Assembly: GCA_024681875.1 (NCBI GenBank)
Contig: JAILAA010000060.1
Coordinates: 1-22,590 of the forward strand
Length of the DNA: 22,590 bases
Direction: 5' to 3'
Source: Prevotella sp.
GTDB taxonomy: Bacteria > Bacteroidota > Bacteroidia > Bacteroidales > Bacteroidaceae
The translations under genes and the position numbers were made by a program. The notes below the pieces were generated by a model. It made no database searches and was not told the DNA's origin. It saw only the letters and a program-made list of their open reading frames with translations. Shown piece by piece: positions 13,461 to 20,993 of the stretch. How positions within the stretch are numbered: position 1 is the first letter of the stretch; each line of letters starts with the position of its first letter.

Positions 13461-14966
13461 ATGGCATACACAACCTTAACCGCTGCCGAGGCTGCAGCGT
13501 TGATTAAGAACGGCGACCACATCGCCATGAGTGGCTTTACGCCTGCTGGCGTGGCCAAGGCAACAACGAAGGAGTTGGCCAAGATTGCAATAGCCGAACA
13601 TGAGGCTGGCCGTGAGTTCAAGGTGGCTATCTTTACCGGTGCATCCACAGGACAGAGCACCGATGGCGACCTGGCCAATGCACAGGCCATTCTCTATCGT
13701 GCACCCTACACCACCAACCCCGACTTCCGCAAGCACGTCAACTTGGGCGAGATCCCTTACAACGACCTGCACCTCAGCCACATGGCACAGGAGCTGCGCT
13801 ATGGCTTCTACGGCGACGTGGACTGGGCTATCCTCGAGGTCTGCGACATCGAGGAGGTGGGCGACGAGTTCCGTGTCTACCTGACTGCTGCCGGCGGCAT
13901 CAGCCCCACGGCTGCGCGTCTGGCCAAGAAGGTCATCCTCGAACTCAACGAGTTCCACAGCCCCAATGCCAAGTACATCCACGACGTTTACGAACCCCTC
14001 GACCCGCCTTACCGCAAGCCCATTCCCATCTTCAACGTCAGCGACCGCATAGGTAAGCCCTACGTCTCCATTCCCCGTGAGAAGGTAGTGGGCGTGGTGA
14101 AGTGCAACATCCCCGACGAGGCCCGCGCCTTCAAGGACAGCGACCCCGTGACCGACAAGATTGGCTATCTCACTGCCGAGTTCCTTGTCAGCGAGCTGCA
14201 CGCTGGTCGTATTCCCAAGGAGTTCCTGCCGTTGCAGAGCGGCGTAGGCTCTACGGCAAACGCCATCCTCGGCGCCCTGGGACAGGACAAGCACGTGCCC
14301 GACTTCAATATCTACACCGAAGTCATACAGAATGCCGTTATCGACATGATGCTCAACGGCCGAGTGAAGGACGCTTCGGCCTGCTCGCTCACCGTCAGCA
14401 ACGAGTGCCTGATGCAGGTCTACGACAACATCGGCTACTTCAAGGATCACCTGACGCTGCGCCAGAGTGAGATTTCAAACCACCCGGCTGTCATCCGTCG
14501 TTTGGGCGTCATTGCCATCAACACCGCCATTGAGGTCGACCTCTACGGCAACGTGAACTCCACGCATATCAGCGGAACGAAGATGATGAATGGCATCGGC
14601 GGCAGCGGCGACTTCGAGCGCAACGCCTACCTCAGCATCTTCACATGCCCCTCGACGGCCAAGGGCGGCTTCATCTCTTCGATTGTACCTATGGTCACCC
14701 ACCAAGACTCTTCCGAACACGATGTCAATGTCATCGTCACTGAGCAAGGCATTGCCGACCTGCGCCACAAGAGCCCTATGCAGCGTGCCGAGGCCATCAT
14801 CGAGAACTGCGCGCACCCCGACTACCGTCCCTTGCTGCGTGAATACCTGAAGCTGGGCACCGGCGGTCATACCCGCCACTGCCTCACTGCCGCCTTCGCC
14901 ATGCACGACACATTGGCTCGCAAGGGTGACATGCATCTTACTGATTTCTCGGAATATGTCAAGTAA
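13461..14966 (+). CDS. Succinyl-CoA:acetate CoA-transferase (acetyl-CoA hydrolase/transferase family)
   Basis: A 501-residue class I CoA-transferase, full length for the Cat1/AarC group. Both halves are present. The likely catalytic Glu287 is in IYTEVIQ, the CoA-binding segment is QSGVGSTANAILGAL, and GIGGSGDF and TEQGIADLRHKSP lie in the C-terminal half. It moves CoA between acetyl-CoA and succinate. In fermenting Bacteroidales this yields acetate plus succinyl-CoA, which can regenerate ATP through succinyl-CoA synthetase or feed propionate formation. It starts 33 bases after the second lipoprotein gene; no clear promoter is visible in that gap, so it may be co-transcribed, though a functional link is doubtful. 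Codon use is strongly biased toward C-ending codons, as expected of a highly expressed enzyme. Confidence 0.9.
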   Translation: MAYTTLTAAEAAALIKNGDHIAMSGFTPAGVAKATTKELAKIAIAEHEAGREFKVAIFTGASTGQSTDGDLANAQAILYRAPYTTNPDFRKHVNLGEIPYNDLHLSHMAQELRYGFYGDVDWAILEVCDIEEVGDEFRVYLTAAGGISPTAARLAKKVILELNEFHSPNAKYIHDVYEPLDPPYRKPIPIFNVSDRIGKPYVSIPREKVVGVVKCNIPDEARAFKDSDPVTDKIGYLTAEFLVSELHAGRIPKEFLPLQSGVGSTANAILGALGQDKHVPDFNIYTEVIQNAVIDMMLNGRVKDASACSLTVSNECLMQVYDNIGYFKDHLTLRQSEISNHPAVIRRLGVIAINTAIEVDLYGNVNSTHISGTKMMNGIGGSGDFERNAYLSIFTCPSTAKGGFISSIVPMVTHQDSSEHDVNVIVTEQGIADLRHKSPMQRAEAIIENCAHPDYRPLLREYLKLGTGGHTRHCLTAAFAMHDTLARKGDMHLTDFSEYVK

Positions 14967-14987
14967 GTGTCCGAAGTGGCACTTACT
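14962..14987. terminator. Hairpin between the CoA-transferase gene and nrdG
   Basis: agtaagtg (14962-14969) pairs perfectly with cacttact (14980-14987), and a short inner stem is possible. The left arm includes the TAA of the CoA-transferase gene, and the convergent nrdG stop is ten bases beyond the right arm. There is no T run on either side, so it is a weak or factor-aided bidirectional terminator. Confidence 0.55.
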
Positions 14988-14996
14988 CTATTCGCC

Positions 14997-15506
14997 TCAT
15001 GGTCGCTGGCTCATGGGAACGCTGTAGATAACAGCATGTCCCTGAGCCAGCGACTGTTGCACATCTATGAGACGCTGGTTCCGCGAGCCTCTGAACAGTA
15101 GGCTCTCGTCGCGTTCAGCCTTGATGAAGGGCCCGTCCACCAAAACATCGATAAGCTCCAGCAATGCCTTCTGCCGTGGGTTGTTTACTAATTGCTCAAA
15201 GGTAAAGCCCGTGTAGCACCAGATATCCTTCTCGGGTGTGCGCTGGCGGATGGCACGTGCCAGTTCGGCAAATCCTTCCGGCTGGTACATCGGGTCGCCG
15301 CCCGAGAAAGTAACGTTGGCAAAAGGGTCGGCCTCAATAACGCGCATGATGTCATCGGTGCTCATTGCCTGGCCACCCTCGAAGTCCCACGACTGCGGGT
15401 TATGGCAGCCCTCACACCTGTGGCGGCAGCCAGCACAATAGATGGCAGTGCGGAATCCAGGCCCGTCCACCATCGTGTCCTCTATAATCCTGATGACGCT
15501 GATCAT
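14997..15506 (-). CDS. nrdG: Anaerobic ribonucleotide reductase activating protein
   Basis: A 169-residue radical SAM enzyme. The cluster-binding motif CRHRCEGC gives Cys27, Cys31 and Cys34, followed by HNPQSW; TFSGGDP is the SAM-binding glycine motif, and DIWCYTGFTFEQL and DVLVDGPFI are typical of NrdG. It uses S-adenosylmethionine to form the glycyl radical on NrdD, the class III ribonucleotide reductase that makes deoxynucleotides without oxygen, which fits a strict anaerobe. NrdG normally lies beside nrdD, but nrdD is not in this window and the upstream side is a non-coding repeat, so this gene stands alone. It has its own consensus promoter and converges with the CoA-transferase gene. 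PflA is excluded by size. Confidence 0.92.
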   Translation of the reverse strand: MISVIRIIEDTMVDGPGFRTAIYCAGCRHRCEGCHNPQSWDFEGGQAMSTDDIMRVIEADPFANVTFSGGDPMYQPEGFAELARAIRQRTPEKDIWCYTGFTFEQLVNNPRQKALLELIDVLVDGPFIKAERDESLLFRGSRNQRLIDVQQSLAQGHAVIYSVPMSQRP

Positions 15507-15569
15507 GCTTCCGCTTAAGTAAACGAAAATCTGTGTCTATTCCTCAAATAGGAGTCCTGATTTCGAGGG

Positions 15570-15600
15570 CAAAAATATACATATTTTGGCAAATCTCAAA
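15570..15600 (-). promoter_or_regulatory. Promoter of nrdG
   Basis: On the minus strand TTTG (15600-15597), 19 bases, and TATTTTTG (15577-15570) match the Bacteroidetes vegetative promoter at both boxes with ideal spacing. The 5' untranslated region would be about 58 bases. Confidence 0.75.
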
Positions 15601-15703
15601 ATGTTTTAGCCGGAAACTTCCATCTGTCTTTTTCTTTTTCGTCATTCCCTCAGCAGCGCCCATCGTTGAACTTCGTGGCGATGTAGAGGCACTCGGTCTT
15701 GGT

Positions 15704-16106
15704 ACAACTCCCCACCCCTTTAAGGGGCGGGGTGGCCGAAGGTGGACCCACCCCCAACCCTCCCTTGTAGGGAGGGGAGGAGATACCCCCAAGGCGGAGA
15801 GCGCGAAGGGCTTGCAAAGTAATTGCCCCCTCCCTATAAGGGAGGGCTTGGGGGAGAGTCTATGCCTGCTTCAGGGGAAGTTACATACCCCACCCCTGCC
15901 CCTCCCCTTCTTGCGTCCCGTTGGTAGCAAGCGTCACCCTTCGGGATGCCGAGAGGAGGGGCGGGGAGTTTGTGAGGCAGCCCTTTGAGGGGCGGGGAGT
16001 TGATATGGGCACCTAAGAGCCAAATGGCGTCTGCAAAAATTGAAATAGAGCCTGCAAAAATTGAAATGGCGCCTGCAAAAATAGAAATGGAGCCTGCATT
16101 TTTATT
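15704..16106 (+). repeat. Composite dispersed repeat, copy B
   Basis: This is the inverted partner of 4720-5040 and fills most of the gene-free stretch 15507-16214. In order: a 39-base block (15704-15742) identical to the reverse complement of 5002-5040; hairpins ccctccc-ttgta-gggaggg and ccctccct-ata-agggaggg, absent from copy A; ccccacccctgcccctcccc near 15888; a segment with gtagcaagcg like that at 3508-3517; ggggcggggagtt twice; the anchor cacctaagagcc at about 16010; and four 21-base units. It ends in ggagcctgcattttt, as copy A does, about 40 bases before the recG promoters. I see no gene in it; 15601-15703 shows nothing recognisable. Confidence 0.8.
16022..16105 (+). repeat. Four 21-base tandem units inside composite repeat copy B
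   Basis: Units of the form aaatggcgcctgcaaaaattg start at 16022, 16043, 16064 and 16085, an exact 21-base period with a few substitutions. The last unit is altered so that its second half (gcctgcattttt) is complementary to the tgcaaaaa of the others, making a potential stem. Confidence 0.85.
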
Positions 16107-16143
16107 TATGTGCCGCCTAAAATGAAAACCTTTTCAAAAACGG

Positions 16144-16203
16144 TTGTTCATTACAAACTTTTTTCTTAATTTTGCCAACTTACAAACTTTTTTCGTAATT
16201 TTG
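16144..16203 (+). promoter_or_regulatory. Tandem duplicated promoter of recG
   Basis: A 29-base unit (ttacaaacttttttc, g or t, taattttgc) occurs twice in tandem. Promoter 1 is TTG at 16144-16146, 20 bases, TAATTTTG at 16167-16174. Promoter 2 is TTTG at 16171-16174, 21 bases, TAATTTTG at 16196-16203. The -33 box of promoter 2 is the end of the -7 box of promoter 1. Promoter 2 would start transcription within about 4-7 bases of the recG ATG at 16215, giving an almost leaderless message. Confidence 0.75.
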
Positions 16204-16214
16204 CGCTCAAGAAG

Positions 16215-18398
16215 ATGGATATTTTGCAGCAGGACATCATGTACTTGCAGGGCGTAGGGCCACACCGCAAGAAATTGCTGAGCGACGAGCTTGGCATCAC
16301 TACCTTTGGCGACCTGCTGGAATACTTCCCCTACAAATACGTCGACCGCAGTAAATTCTATACCGTGCGCGAACTGACAGGCGATATGCCCTTCGTGCAG
16401 GTCGTTGGGCGTATCCTCAGCTTTGAGAAGTTTGAGATGAGTGCCCGTAAAACGCGTGTCGTAGCCCATTTCTCCGACGGCACCGGCATCATGGACCTCG
16501 TCTGGTTCAACTACGGCAAGAGCATGATGACGAAGTATACCATCGGCAAGGAGTACATCGTCTTCGGTAAGCCGTCGGTCTTCAACAACCGCATACAGAT
16601 AGGGCATCCGGAAATAGAGGAAGTAAATGAAGAATTAAGAATGAAGAATGAAGAATTTGCTACCGCCATACCTTCATCTGATGGGGCGGCGGCAGCAAAC
16701 TCTACACTCTATACTCTACACTCTACACTTTCCATGCGCCCTTATTACAACACCACGGAGAAGATGAAGAAGATGGGCCTGACGTCGCGCGGTATGGAGC
16801 GGCTGACGCAGACGCTGCTGAAGAAGCTGACGGAGCCGCTGCCCGAGACGCTGCCGCCCTTCATCCTGCAGCCCCACTACTTCATGGGCCGCGACGAGGC
16901 TTTGCACACCATCCACTACCCGCAGGACGCCAAGCAGCTGGAGCGTGCCCGCGTGCGTCTGAAGTTTGAGGAGCTTTTCTTCGTGCAGCTCAATATCCTG
17001 CGCTATGCCAGCTATCAGCGCCACAAATACCACGGCTACGTCTTCCCACATATCGGCGACGCTTTCAACGGCTTCTATAAGAACAACCTGCCTTTCCAGC
17101 TTACCGGCGCACAGAAGAGGGTGATGCACGAGATACGTGCCGACCTTTGCTCGGGTCGCCAGATGAACCGTCTGCTGCAGGGCGACGTGGGCAGCGGCAA
17201 GACGCTGGTGGCGCTGATGTCGATGCTCATCGCTATCGACAACGGTTGTCAGGCCTGCATCATGGCACCGACGGAGATTCTGGCCGAGCAGCACATGCAG
17301 ACCATCAAGGCGTTTCTGCACGATTTGCCTGTGAGGGTGGAGCTGCTGACGGGCATTGTAAAGGGTAAGCGCCGCAGCGAGATACTCGAAGGCTTGCTTG
17401 ACGGTAGTGTGCATATCCTTGTGGGCACCCATGCCATCATCGAGGACACCGTGCAGTTCCATCGCCTCGGCCTCGTCGTCATCGACGAGCAGCACCGCTT
17501 CGGTGTGGCGCAGAGGGCGAAGCTGTGGGGGAAGAGCAGCCCCTCCCTTGTTCCCCATATCCTTGTGATGACCGCCACACCTATCCCTCGGACGCTGGCT
17601 ATGACCCTTTACGGCGACCTCGATGTCAGCATTATTGACGAACTGCCGCCAGGCCGAAAGCCCATCCGCACCACGCATGTGTTCGACAGCCGCATGACGT
17701 CGCTCTACGACGGTATGCGCAAACAGATTTTGCAAGGCCGACAGATCTACGTCGTCTTCCCCCTCATCGAGGAAAGCGAGAAGATAGACCTGAAGGACTT
17801 GGAGCAAGGCTTTGAGGCACTGAAAGAGGCTTTTCCTGAGTTTCAGCTGAGCAAGGTGCATGGCAGGATGAAGCCTTCGGAGAAGGAAGCCGAGATGGCG
17901 CGCTTTGTCAGGGGCGAGACGCAGATGCTTGTTGCTACTACCGTCATCGAGGTGGGCGTCAACGTGCCTAATGCCTCTGTCATGGTCATCCTCGATGCCC
18001 AGCGCTTCGGTCTCTCTCAGTTGCACCAGCTGAGGGGCAGGGTGGGGCGCGGCGCCGACCAGAGCTACTGCATCCTCGTCACTCCCTACAAGTTGAGTGA
18101 GGAGACACGCAAGCGCATTGACATTATGTGCGAGACCAACGACGGCTTCCGTATTGCTGAGGCCGACCTGAAGCTACGTGGCCCAGGCGACTTGGAAGGT
18201 ACGCAGCAGAGCGGTATGGCCTTCGACCTGAAGATTGCCAACATTGCCCGCGACGGTCAACTGGTGCAGATGGCCCGCGATGAGGCTCAGCGCATCATTG
18301 ACGCTGACCCGATGCTGGAACAGCAGCAACACCAGATGCTTCTCCTTCGTCTGAAACAGTTGCACAAAACTGCTGTCGACTGGAGCAAAATCTCTTGA
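16215..18398 (+). CDS. recG: ATP-dependent DNA helicase RecG
   Basis: A 727-residue superfamily 2 helicase. The N-terminal wedge domain starts with YLQGVGPHRKKLL, followed by the OB-fold (FVQVVGRILSFEKF to HPEIEE). The helicase core has motif I GDVGSGKT (residues 323-330), MAPTEILAEQH, the DEQH box (Asp424, DEQHRFGV), MTATPIPRTLAMT, ATTVIEVGVNVPNA and QLRGRVGRG, then the RecG tail LRGPGDLEGTQQSG. It remodels stalled forks and branches. About 37 residues (137-173) between the OB-fold and RPYYNTTEK are encoded by intergenic-type repeat DNA, in frame, making the protein about 30 residues longer than I would expect. Start chosen because MDILQQDIMYLQGVG aligns with family N-termini. Confidence 0.95.
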   Translation: MDILQQDIMYLQGVGPHRKKLLSDELGITTFGDLLEYFPYKYVDRSKFYTVRELTGDMPFVQVVGRILSFEKFEMSARKTRVVAHFSDGTGIMDLVWFNYGKSMMTKYTIGKEYIVFGKPSVFNNRIQIGHPEIEEVNEELRMKNEEFATAIPSSDGAAAANSTLYTLHSTLSMRPYYNTTEKMKKMGLTSRGMERLTQTLLKKLTEPLPETLPPFILQPHYFMGRDEALHTIHYPQDAKQLERARVRLKFEELFFVQLNILRYASYQRHKYHGYVFPHIGDAFNGFYKNNLPFQLTGAQKRVMHEIRADLCSGRQMNRLLQGDVGSGKTLVALMSMLIAIDNGCQACIMAPTEILAEQHMQTIKAFLHDLPVRVELLTGIVKGKRRSEILEGLLDGSVHILVGTHAIIEDTVQFHRLGLVVIDEQHRFGVAQRAKLWGKSSPSLVPHILVMTATPIPRTLAMTLYGDLDVSIIDELPPGRKPIRTTHVFDSRMTSLYDGMRKQILQGRQIYVVFPLIEESEKIDLKDLEQGFEALKEAFPEFQLSKVHGRMKPSEKEAEMARFVRGETQMLVATTVIEVGVNVPNASVMVILDAQRFGLSQLHQLRGRVGRGADQSYCILVTPYKLSEETRKRIDIMCETNDGFRIAEADLKLRGPGDLEGTQQSGMAFDLKIANIARDGQLVQMARDEAQRIIDADPMLEQQQHQMLLLRLKQLHKTAVDWSKIS
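16621..16733 (+). repeat. In-frame repeat insertion within recG
   Basis: The segment has three parts: fuzzy gaagaat/gaattaa units (about 16627-16655); a hairpin core with arms tttgctaccgcc (16656-16667) and ggcggcagcaaa (16688-16699), 11 of 12 paired; and fuzzy actctacactct units (about 16699-16730). The layout of simple units flanking a palindrome is that of the intergenic elements in this window, and the left units match the family at 5684-5720 in reverse orientation. The frame stays open throughout. Confidence 0.75.
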
Positions 18399-18407
18399 TT
18401 ATAATGG

Positions 18408-18479
18408 AACACGAAGAAACGAAGGGACGAAGTTTTTTGTTCCTGAGTAATTACCTTCGTATCTTCGTTTCTTCGTGTT
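18408..18479. terminator. Long inverted repeat between convergent recG and capA-like gene
   Basis: Arms 18408-18424 and 18463-18479 (core cacgaagaaacgaag) are perfectly complementary over 17 bases; after a 2x2 mismatch, acgaag (18427-18432) pairs with cttcgt (18455-18460). The loop is 22 bases. Both genes end into it, so it probably works as a bidirectional terminator, although neither side has a strong T tract after the stem. The cgaag units look like a dispersed simple repeat of the same type as the others in this window. Confidence 0.65.
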
Positions 18480-18490
18480 TAGTTGAAATA

Positions 18491-19555
18491 TTAGTTTTTG
18501 AGCTTGATGGAGCCGTCGCTGCCCACAACAGCCTCGCTTTGCGGAACGTCGCTGTCGGACAGCTGTTTCATCTGCTTGATGACGGCGCCGGACGTGTCAG
18601 TCCTGGGGCCGATGCCGCGAGTTTGTATGAAGGGGTATATCTGGCCGCTGATGAACGCACCCGTCTGTTTGTTAATCTTCACCTTTACCAGCGGTGCATA
18701 GCCAGAGATGCTTGTCAGGCTGACGTTGTAGGGCGTGCAGAAGTTGCCAAGGCTGTAGGCGATGAAGCGCCCCTTGTACACCTCCATAGCACGTACGACG
18801 TGGGGGCCGTGACCGTAGACGATGTCGGCTCCGTGGTCTACGCAGAAATGTGCCAGCTGGCGAAGCGAGCCTCGGTTTTCTCCAAGGAAGGTCTCACTGC
18901 CCTGCGGCAGATGGCTTTGCGTGCGCCCTTCGGCTCCACCATGAAAGGAGACGACGACGAGGTCGCACTCTTTGGCCAGCTCGTCAACGATGCGGCCTAC
19001 CACGGTGAGGTCGGTATGTTTCAGTGTGTAGCTGTTGTGGCCGAAGGCACACAGGCCAATCTTCTTTCCGCCGCGCAGGATGACGGCTTTCTCTACACGG
19101 CCTTCGATGCCGCTGAACAGGATGCCTTGCTCGCGCAGACACTGTTCGGTGCTCTCAATACCCGTCTGTCCGAAGTCGTTGGCGTGGTTGTTGGCCATGC
19201 TCATGTAGTCGAAGCCCACCTCCTTCAGTCGCGGCGCAAAGCTGGTCGGCGTGCGGAAGGAGTAGCTGTTGGGACCACTACCTTTCGTCGACTGCCCGCC
19301 GTCGCATAGCGTACCCTCCAGGTTGCCCACGGTAAGGTCGGCACTCTTGAGGATGTCCTTGGCGTCTTTGAACAGGTCCTTGCCTTCATTCTCGGGCAGC
19401 ATCATGCTGGGATAGGTGGTGCCCATCATTACATCGCCCACCATAGCAATGGTCAGCGTGTCGGTCTGCGCAGCTGCGAAGCTGGCTGTCAAACAAAAAA
19501 AGACAGATGACAGGAAAGCCCTTGTCATCCGCCTGGTCTTCATGATTGCTTTCAT
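18491..19555 (-). CDS. CapA-family metallophosphatase-like protein (poly-gamma-glutamate synthesis type)
   Basis: A 354-residue exported protein; the signal peptide ends near SFAAAQ. The calcineurin-like CapA fold is shown by TIAMVGDVMMGTTYP near the mature N-terminus, VGNLEGTL, MANNHANDFGQTG, VVSFHGGAEG and the late VYGHGPHVVRAMEVYKGR followed by AYSLGNF. The metal-binding Asp, Asn and His residues of these motifs are all present. CapA takes part in poly-gamma-glutamate capsule export in Bacillus, but single CapA genes in Bacteroidales are not tied to a polymer, and no capB or capC homologue is here. It follows the NlpC/P60 gene by 26 bases and is probably co-transcribed with it. ATG codons at 19555 and 19543 are both possible. 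Confidence 0.85.
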   Translation of the reverse strand: MKAIMKTRRMTRAFLSSVFFCLTASFAAAQTDTLTIAMVGDVMMGTTYPSMMLPENEGKDLFKDAKDILKSADLTVGNLEGTLCDGGQSTKGSGPNSYSFRTPTSFAPRLKEVGFDYMSMANNHANDFGQTGIESTEQCLREQGILFSGIEGRVEKAVILRGGKKIGLCAFGHNSYTLKHTDLTVVGRIVDELAKECDLVVVSFHGGAEGRTQSHLPQGSETFLGENRGSLRQLAHFCVDHGADIVYGHGPHVVRAMEVYKGRFIAYSLGNFCTPYNVSLTSISGYAPLVKVKINKQTGAFISGQIYPFIQTRGIGPRTDTSGAVIKQMKQLSDSDVPQSEAVVGSDGSIKLKN

Positions 19556-19581
19556 AAAAAACTGTAGTCTTTAACTACCGC

Positions 19582-20163
19582 TTACTTCACGCGGCGAACA
19601 CCGATGTAGCGGCGCTGGTAGTAACCTTCCGTGCTCTTGCTGATCTTTATCCCCTGCTTGGTGGAGGCGTGGATAAAAGTAAAGACGTCTGTCTCGGGAT
19701 CATAGTCGAGAATGATGCCGACGTGGCCCACATTGCGGCCGGAGCGGGGTGAGGTGAAAAATACCAAGTCGCCAGCCTGCATCTCGCTGCGCTTGATGGG
19801 AGTGTTGATGGCATACTGTTCGCGAGAAGAAGCACCGATCCATACGTTGTTCTGGTGCTTATAGACATAGCTTGTAAAGCCAGAGCAGTCAAAAGTCTTC
19901 GGCCCCTTTGAACCGTAGACATAACGCTTGCCGATGTGTGAGACAGCCTCCTGAAGGATGTTCTCAGTCATCAGCTCATCGTAGTTCATCGACTCACCGT
20001 CGTTGCTGTATAGGAAGTCATAGTTGTCTATCTCGCCGTCAGTCTCTTCGCCCATGGAAAAGAGTTCGTTCACCAGTTCATCTTTGTCGGTTGTGGCGCT
20101 CTGCGCCGAGGCATTAACTGCCAGCATCAGGGCGATGGCGCCCAGGAAAAGCTTTCTCTTCAT
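19582..20163 (-). CDS. NlpC/P60 (C40) cell-wall peptidase
   Basis: A 193-residue secreted hydrolase. The signal peptide ends at NASA (residue 20), followed by an acidic, Asp/Glu-rich stretch (residues 23-65) with no clear domain, then the NlpC/P60 fold. Catalytic Cys93 is in FDCSGF, His147 in NVGHVGI and His165 in FIHAS. The ending YYQRRYIGVRRVK is typical of Bacteroidales members. These enzymes usually cut gamma-D-glutamyl-diamino acid bonds in peptidoglycan peptides. The gene has its own promoter at 20222-20229 and leads the CapA-like gene. No SH3 targeting domain is present. Confidence 0.88.
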   Translation of the reverse strand: MKRKLFLGAIALMLAVNASAQSATTDKDELVNELFSMGEETDGEIDNYDFLYSNDGESMNYDELMTENILQEAVSHIGKRYVYGSKGPKTFDCSGFTSYVYKHQNNVWIGASSREQYAINTPIKRSEMQAGDLVFFTSPRSGRNVGHVGIILDYDPETDVFTFIHASTKQGIKISKSTEGYYQRRYIGVRRVK

Positions 20164-20221
20164 TGTATTATTAGGTAATTATTTTGATGCGACATCCCTG
20201 CCGCTTTTTTTTAAACGGCTG

Positions 20222-20229
20222 CAAAGGTA
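20222..20229 (-). promoter_or_regulatory. -7 box of the promoter for the NlpC/P60-capA genes
   Basis: On the minus strand TACCTTTG, followed by gcagcc, fits TAnnTTTG and gives a leader of about 50 bases. It begins two bases after the T run of the upstream terminator, so a -33 element would lie inside the terminator stem; no TTTG is seen there. Confidence 0.6.
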
Positions 20230-20230
20230 C

Positions 20231-20322
20231 GAAAAAACTGAAAGCTGAAGGTCGAAAGTGGGAAGTTTTTGTCTTCCCTTCTTTTTTTTTAACTTTCAAC
20301 TACAAAACTTCAGCTTTCAGTT
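20231..20322 (-). terminator. Long inverted repeat with T run after the M15 peptidase gene
   Basis: Arms 20236-20250 and 20308-20322 (aactgaaagctgaag and its complement) pair perfectly over 15 bases. On the minus strand the stem is followed by six T (20237-20232). The 57-base loop holds a second hairpin, gggaag-tttttgt-cttccc, and a ten-base A/T run. It probably ends infB-M15 transcription. The gaaagctgaag units suggest an origin as a dispersed simple repeat. Confidence 0.7.
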
Positions 20323-20353
20323 GATGTTTTTTACGTTTCTTATAAAAGCCTGA

Positions 20354-20992
20354 TTATTTCTCGAAGTGCTGATAGTCTTTCATCGTGCGCCAGTGGCCAC
20401 CCCAGGTGAATCCGTGCTCGATGAAAAGACGGTAGCACAGGTCGCCCTCCTCAATCTTGTAGGGGAACGACTTCGAGCGGTCTACGTAGGAATGGCTGTT
20501 TTCGGGCGAGACAAGGCGCCGCCCGTTGCGGCTAGTGCGCACATAGGGGTTATAGCGCGTGTTGATGTCGACGGCCATACCGCGTGCGTGCTTCGACAGT
20601 TTCCTCGTGCCAGAAACAACGCGGAAACAAAAGCAGGATGAGTTGTTGTCGCGCATCGAAAGCTCGTCATCAGCATCATAATCATCAATAAGCCGGATAT
20701 GCTCAATAGGGTAGTGGGCCTCGTAGAGCTGGCGGAAGATGTCGAGCAAATCTTCTGCGATATCTTTGTTGCACACTAATTCGCCGTGCAGCGTGGAATC
20801 CTCGGCATTGCGGTGCAGCACACGCAGATGGCGCAGGCTGCTGCGTGGCGTGGTGCAGCTTTCCGGGAACGAGCGGCCTTTCATCCTCTGAAACAGCGCG
20901 TCGCTGATGGTATCAATGGAGAAACCATTATCCTGTGCCTGACCCGTTGTCAGGGTCAGGCAGCAGAATATAAAGAGCATGATTCGTTTCAT
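20354..20992 (-). CDS. M15-family metallopeptidase (D-Ala-D-Ala carboxypeptidase-like), exported
   Basis: A 212-residue protein with a signal peptide ending near TGQAQ (residue 20). The zinc ligands of the M15 fold are His135 and Asp142 in SKHARGMAVDI and His209 in DYQHFE at the C-terminus; GFTWGGHW (194-201) precedes the last ligand. M15 enzymes of the VanY/endolysin type cut peptidoglycan stem peptides, but the exact bond is not predictable. The ATG (20990-20992) lies one base after the TAA of infB, which implies translational coupling and shared transcription. A longer frame running back to 21706 overlaps infB on the same strand in another frame and is rejected. A strong terminator-like inverted repeat follows. 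Confidence 0.85.
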   Translation of the reverse strand: MKRIMLFIFCCLTLTTGQAQDNGFSIDTISDALFQRMKGRSFPESCTTPRSSLRHLRVLHRNAEDSTLHGELVCNKDIAEDLLDIFRQLYEAHYPIEHIRLIDDYDADDELSMRDNNSSCFCFRVVSGTRKLSKHARGMAVDINTRYNPYVRTSRNGRRLVSPENSHSYVDRSKSFPYKIEEGDLCYRLFIEHGFTWGGHWRTMKDYQHFEK

Positions 20993-20993
20993 C

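Noticed and set aside
13476..14450. A 324-codon open frame antisense to the CoA-transferase gene.
   Set aside because: It is a shadow caused by strong codon bias of the real gene; no domain, signal or start context.
16716..18026. A 436-codon open frame antisense to recG.
   Set aside because: It lies opposite a clear helicase gene, is rich in His/Leu/Gln as expected from a shadow frame, and has no recognisable domain.
18395..19309. A 304-codon plus-strand open frame overlapping the CapA-like gene.
   Set aside because: It begins in the long inverted repeat and then runs antisense to CapA motifs that are intact on the other strand.
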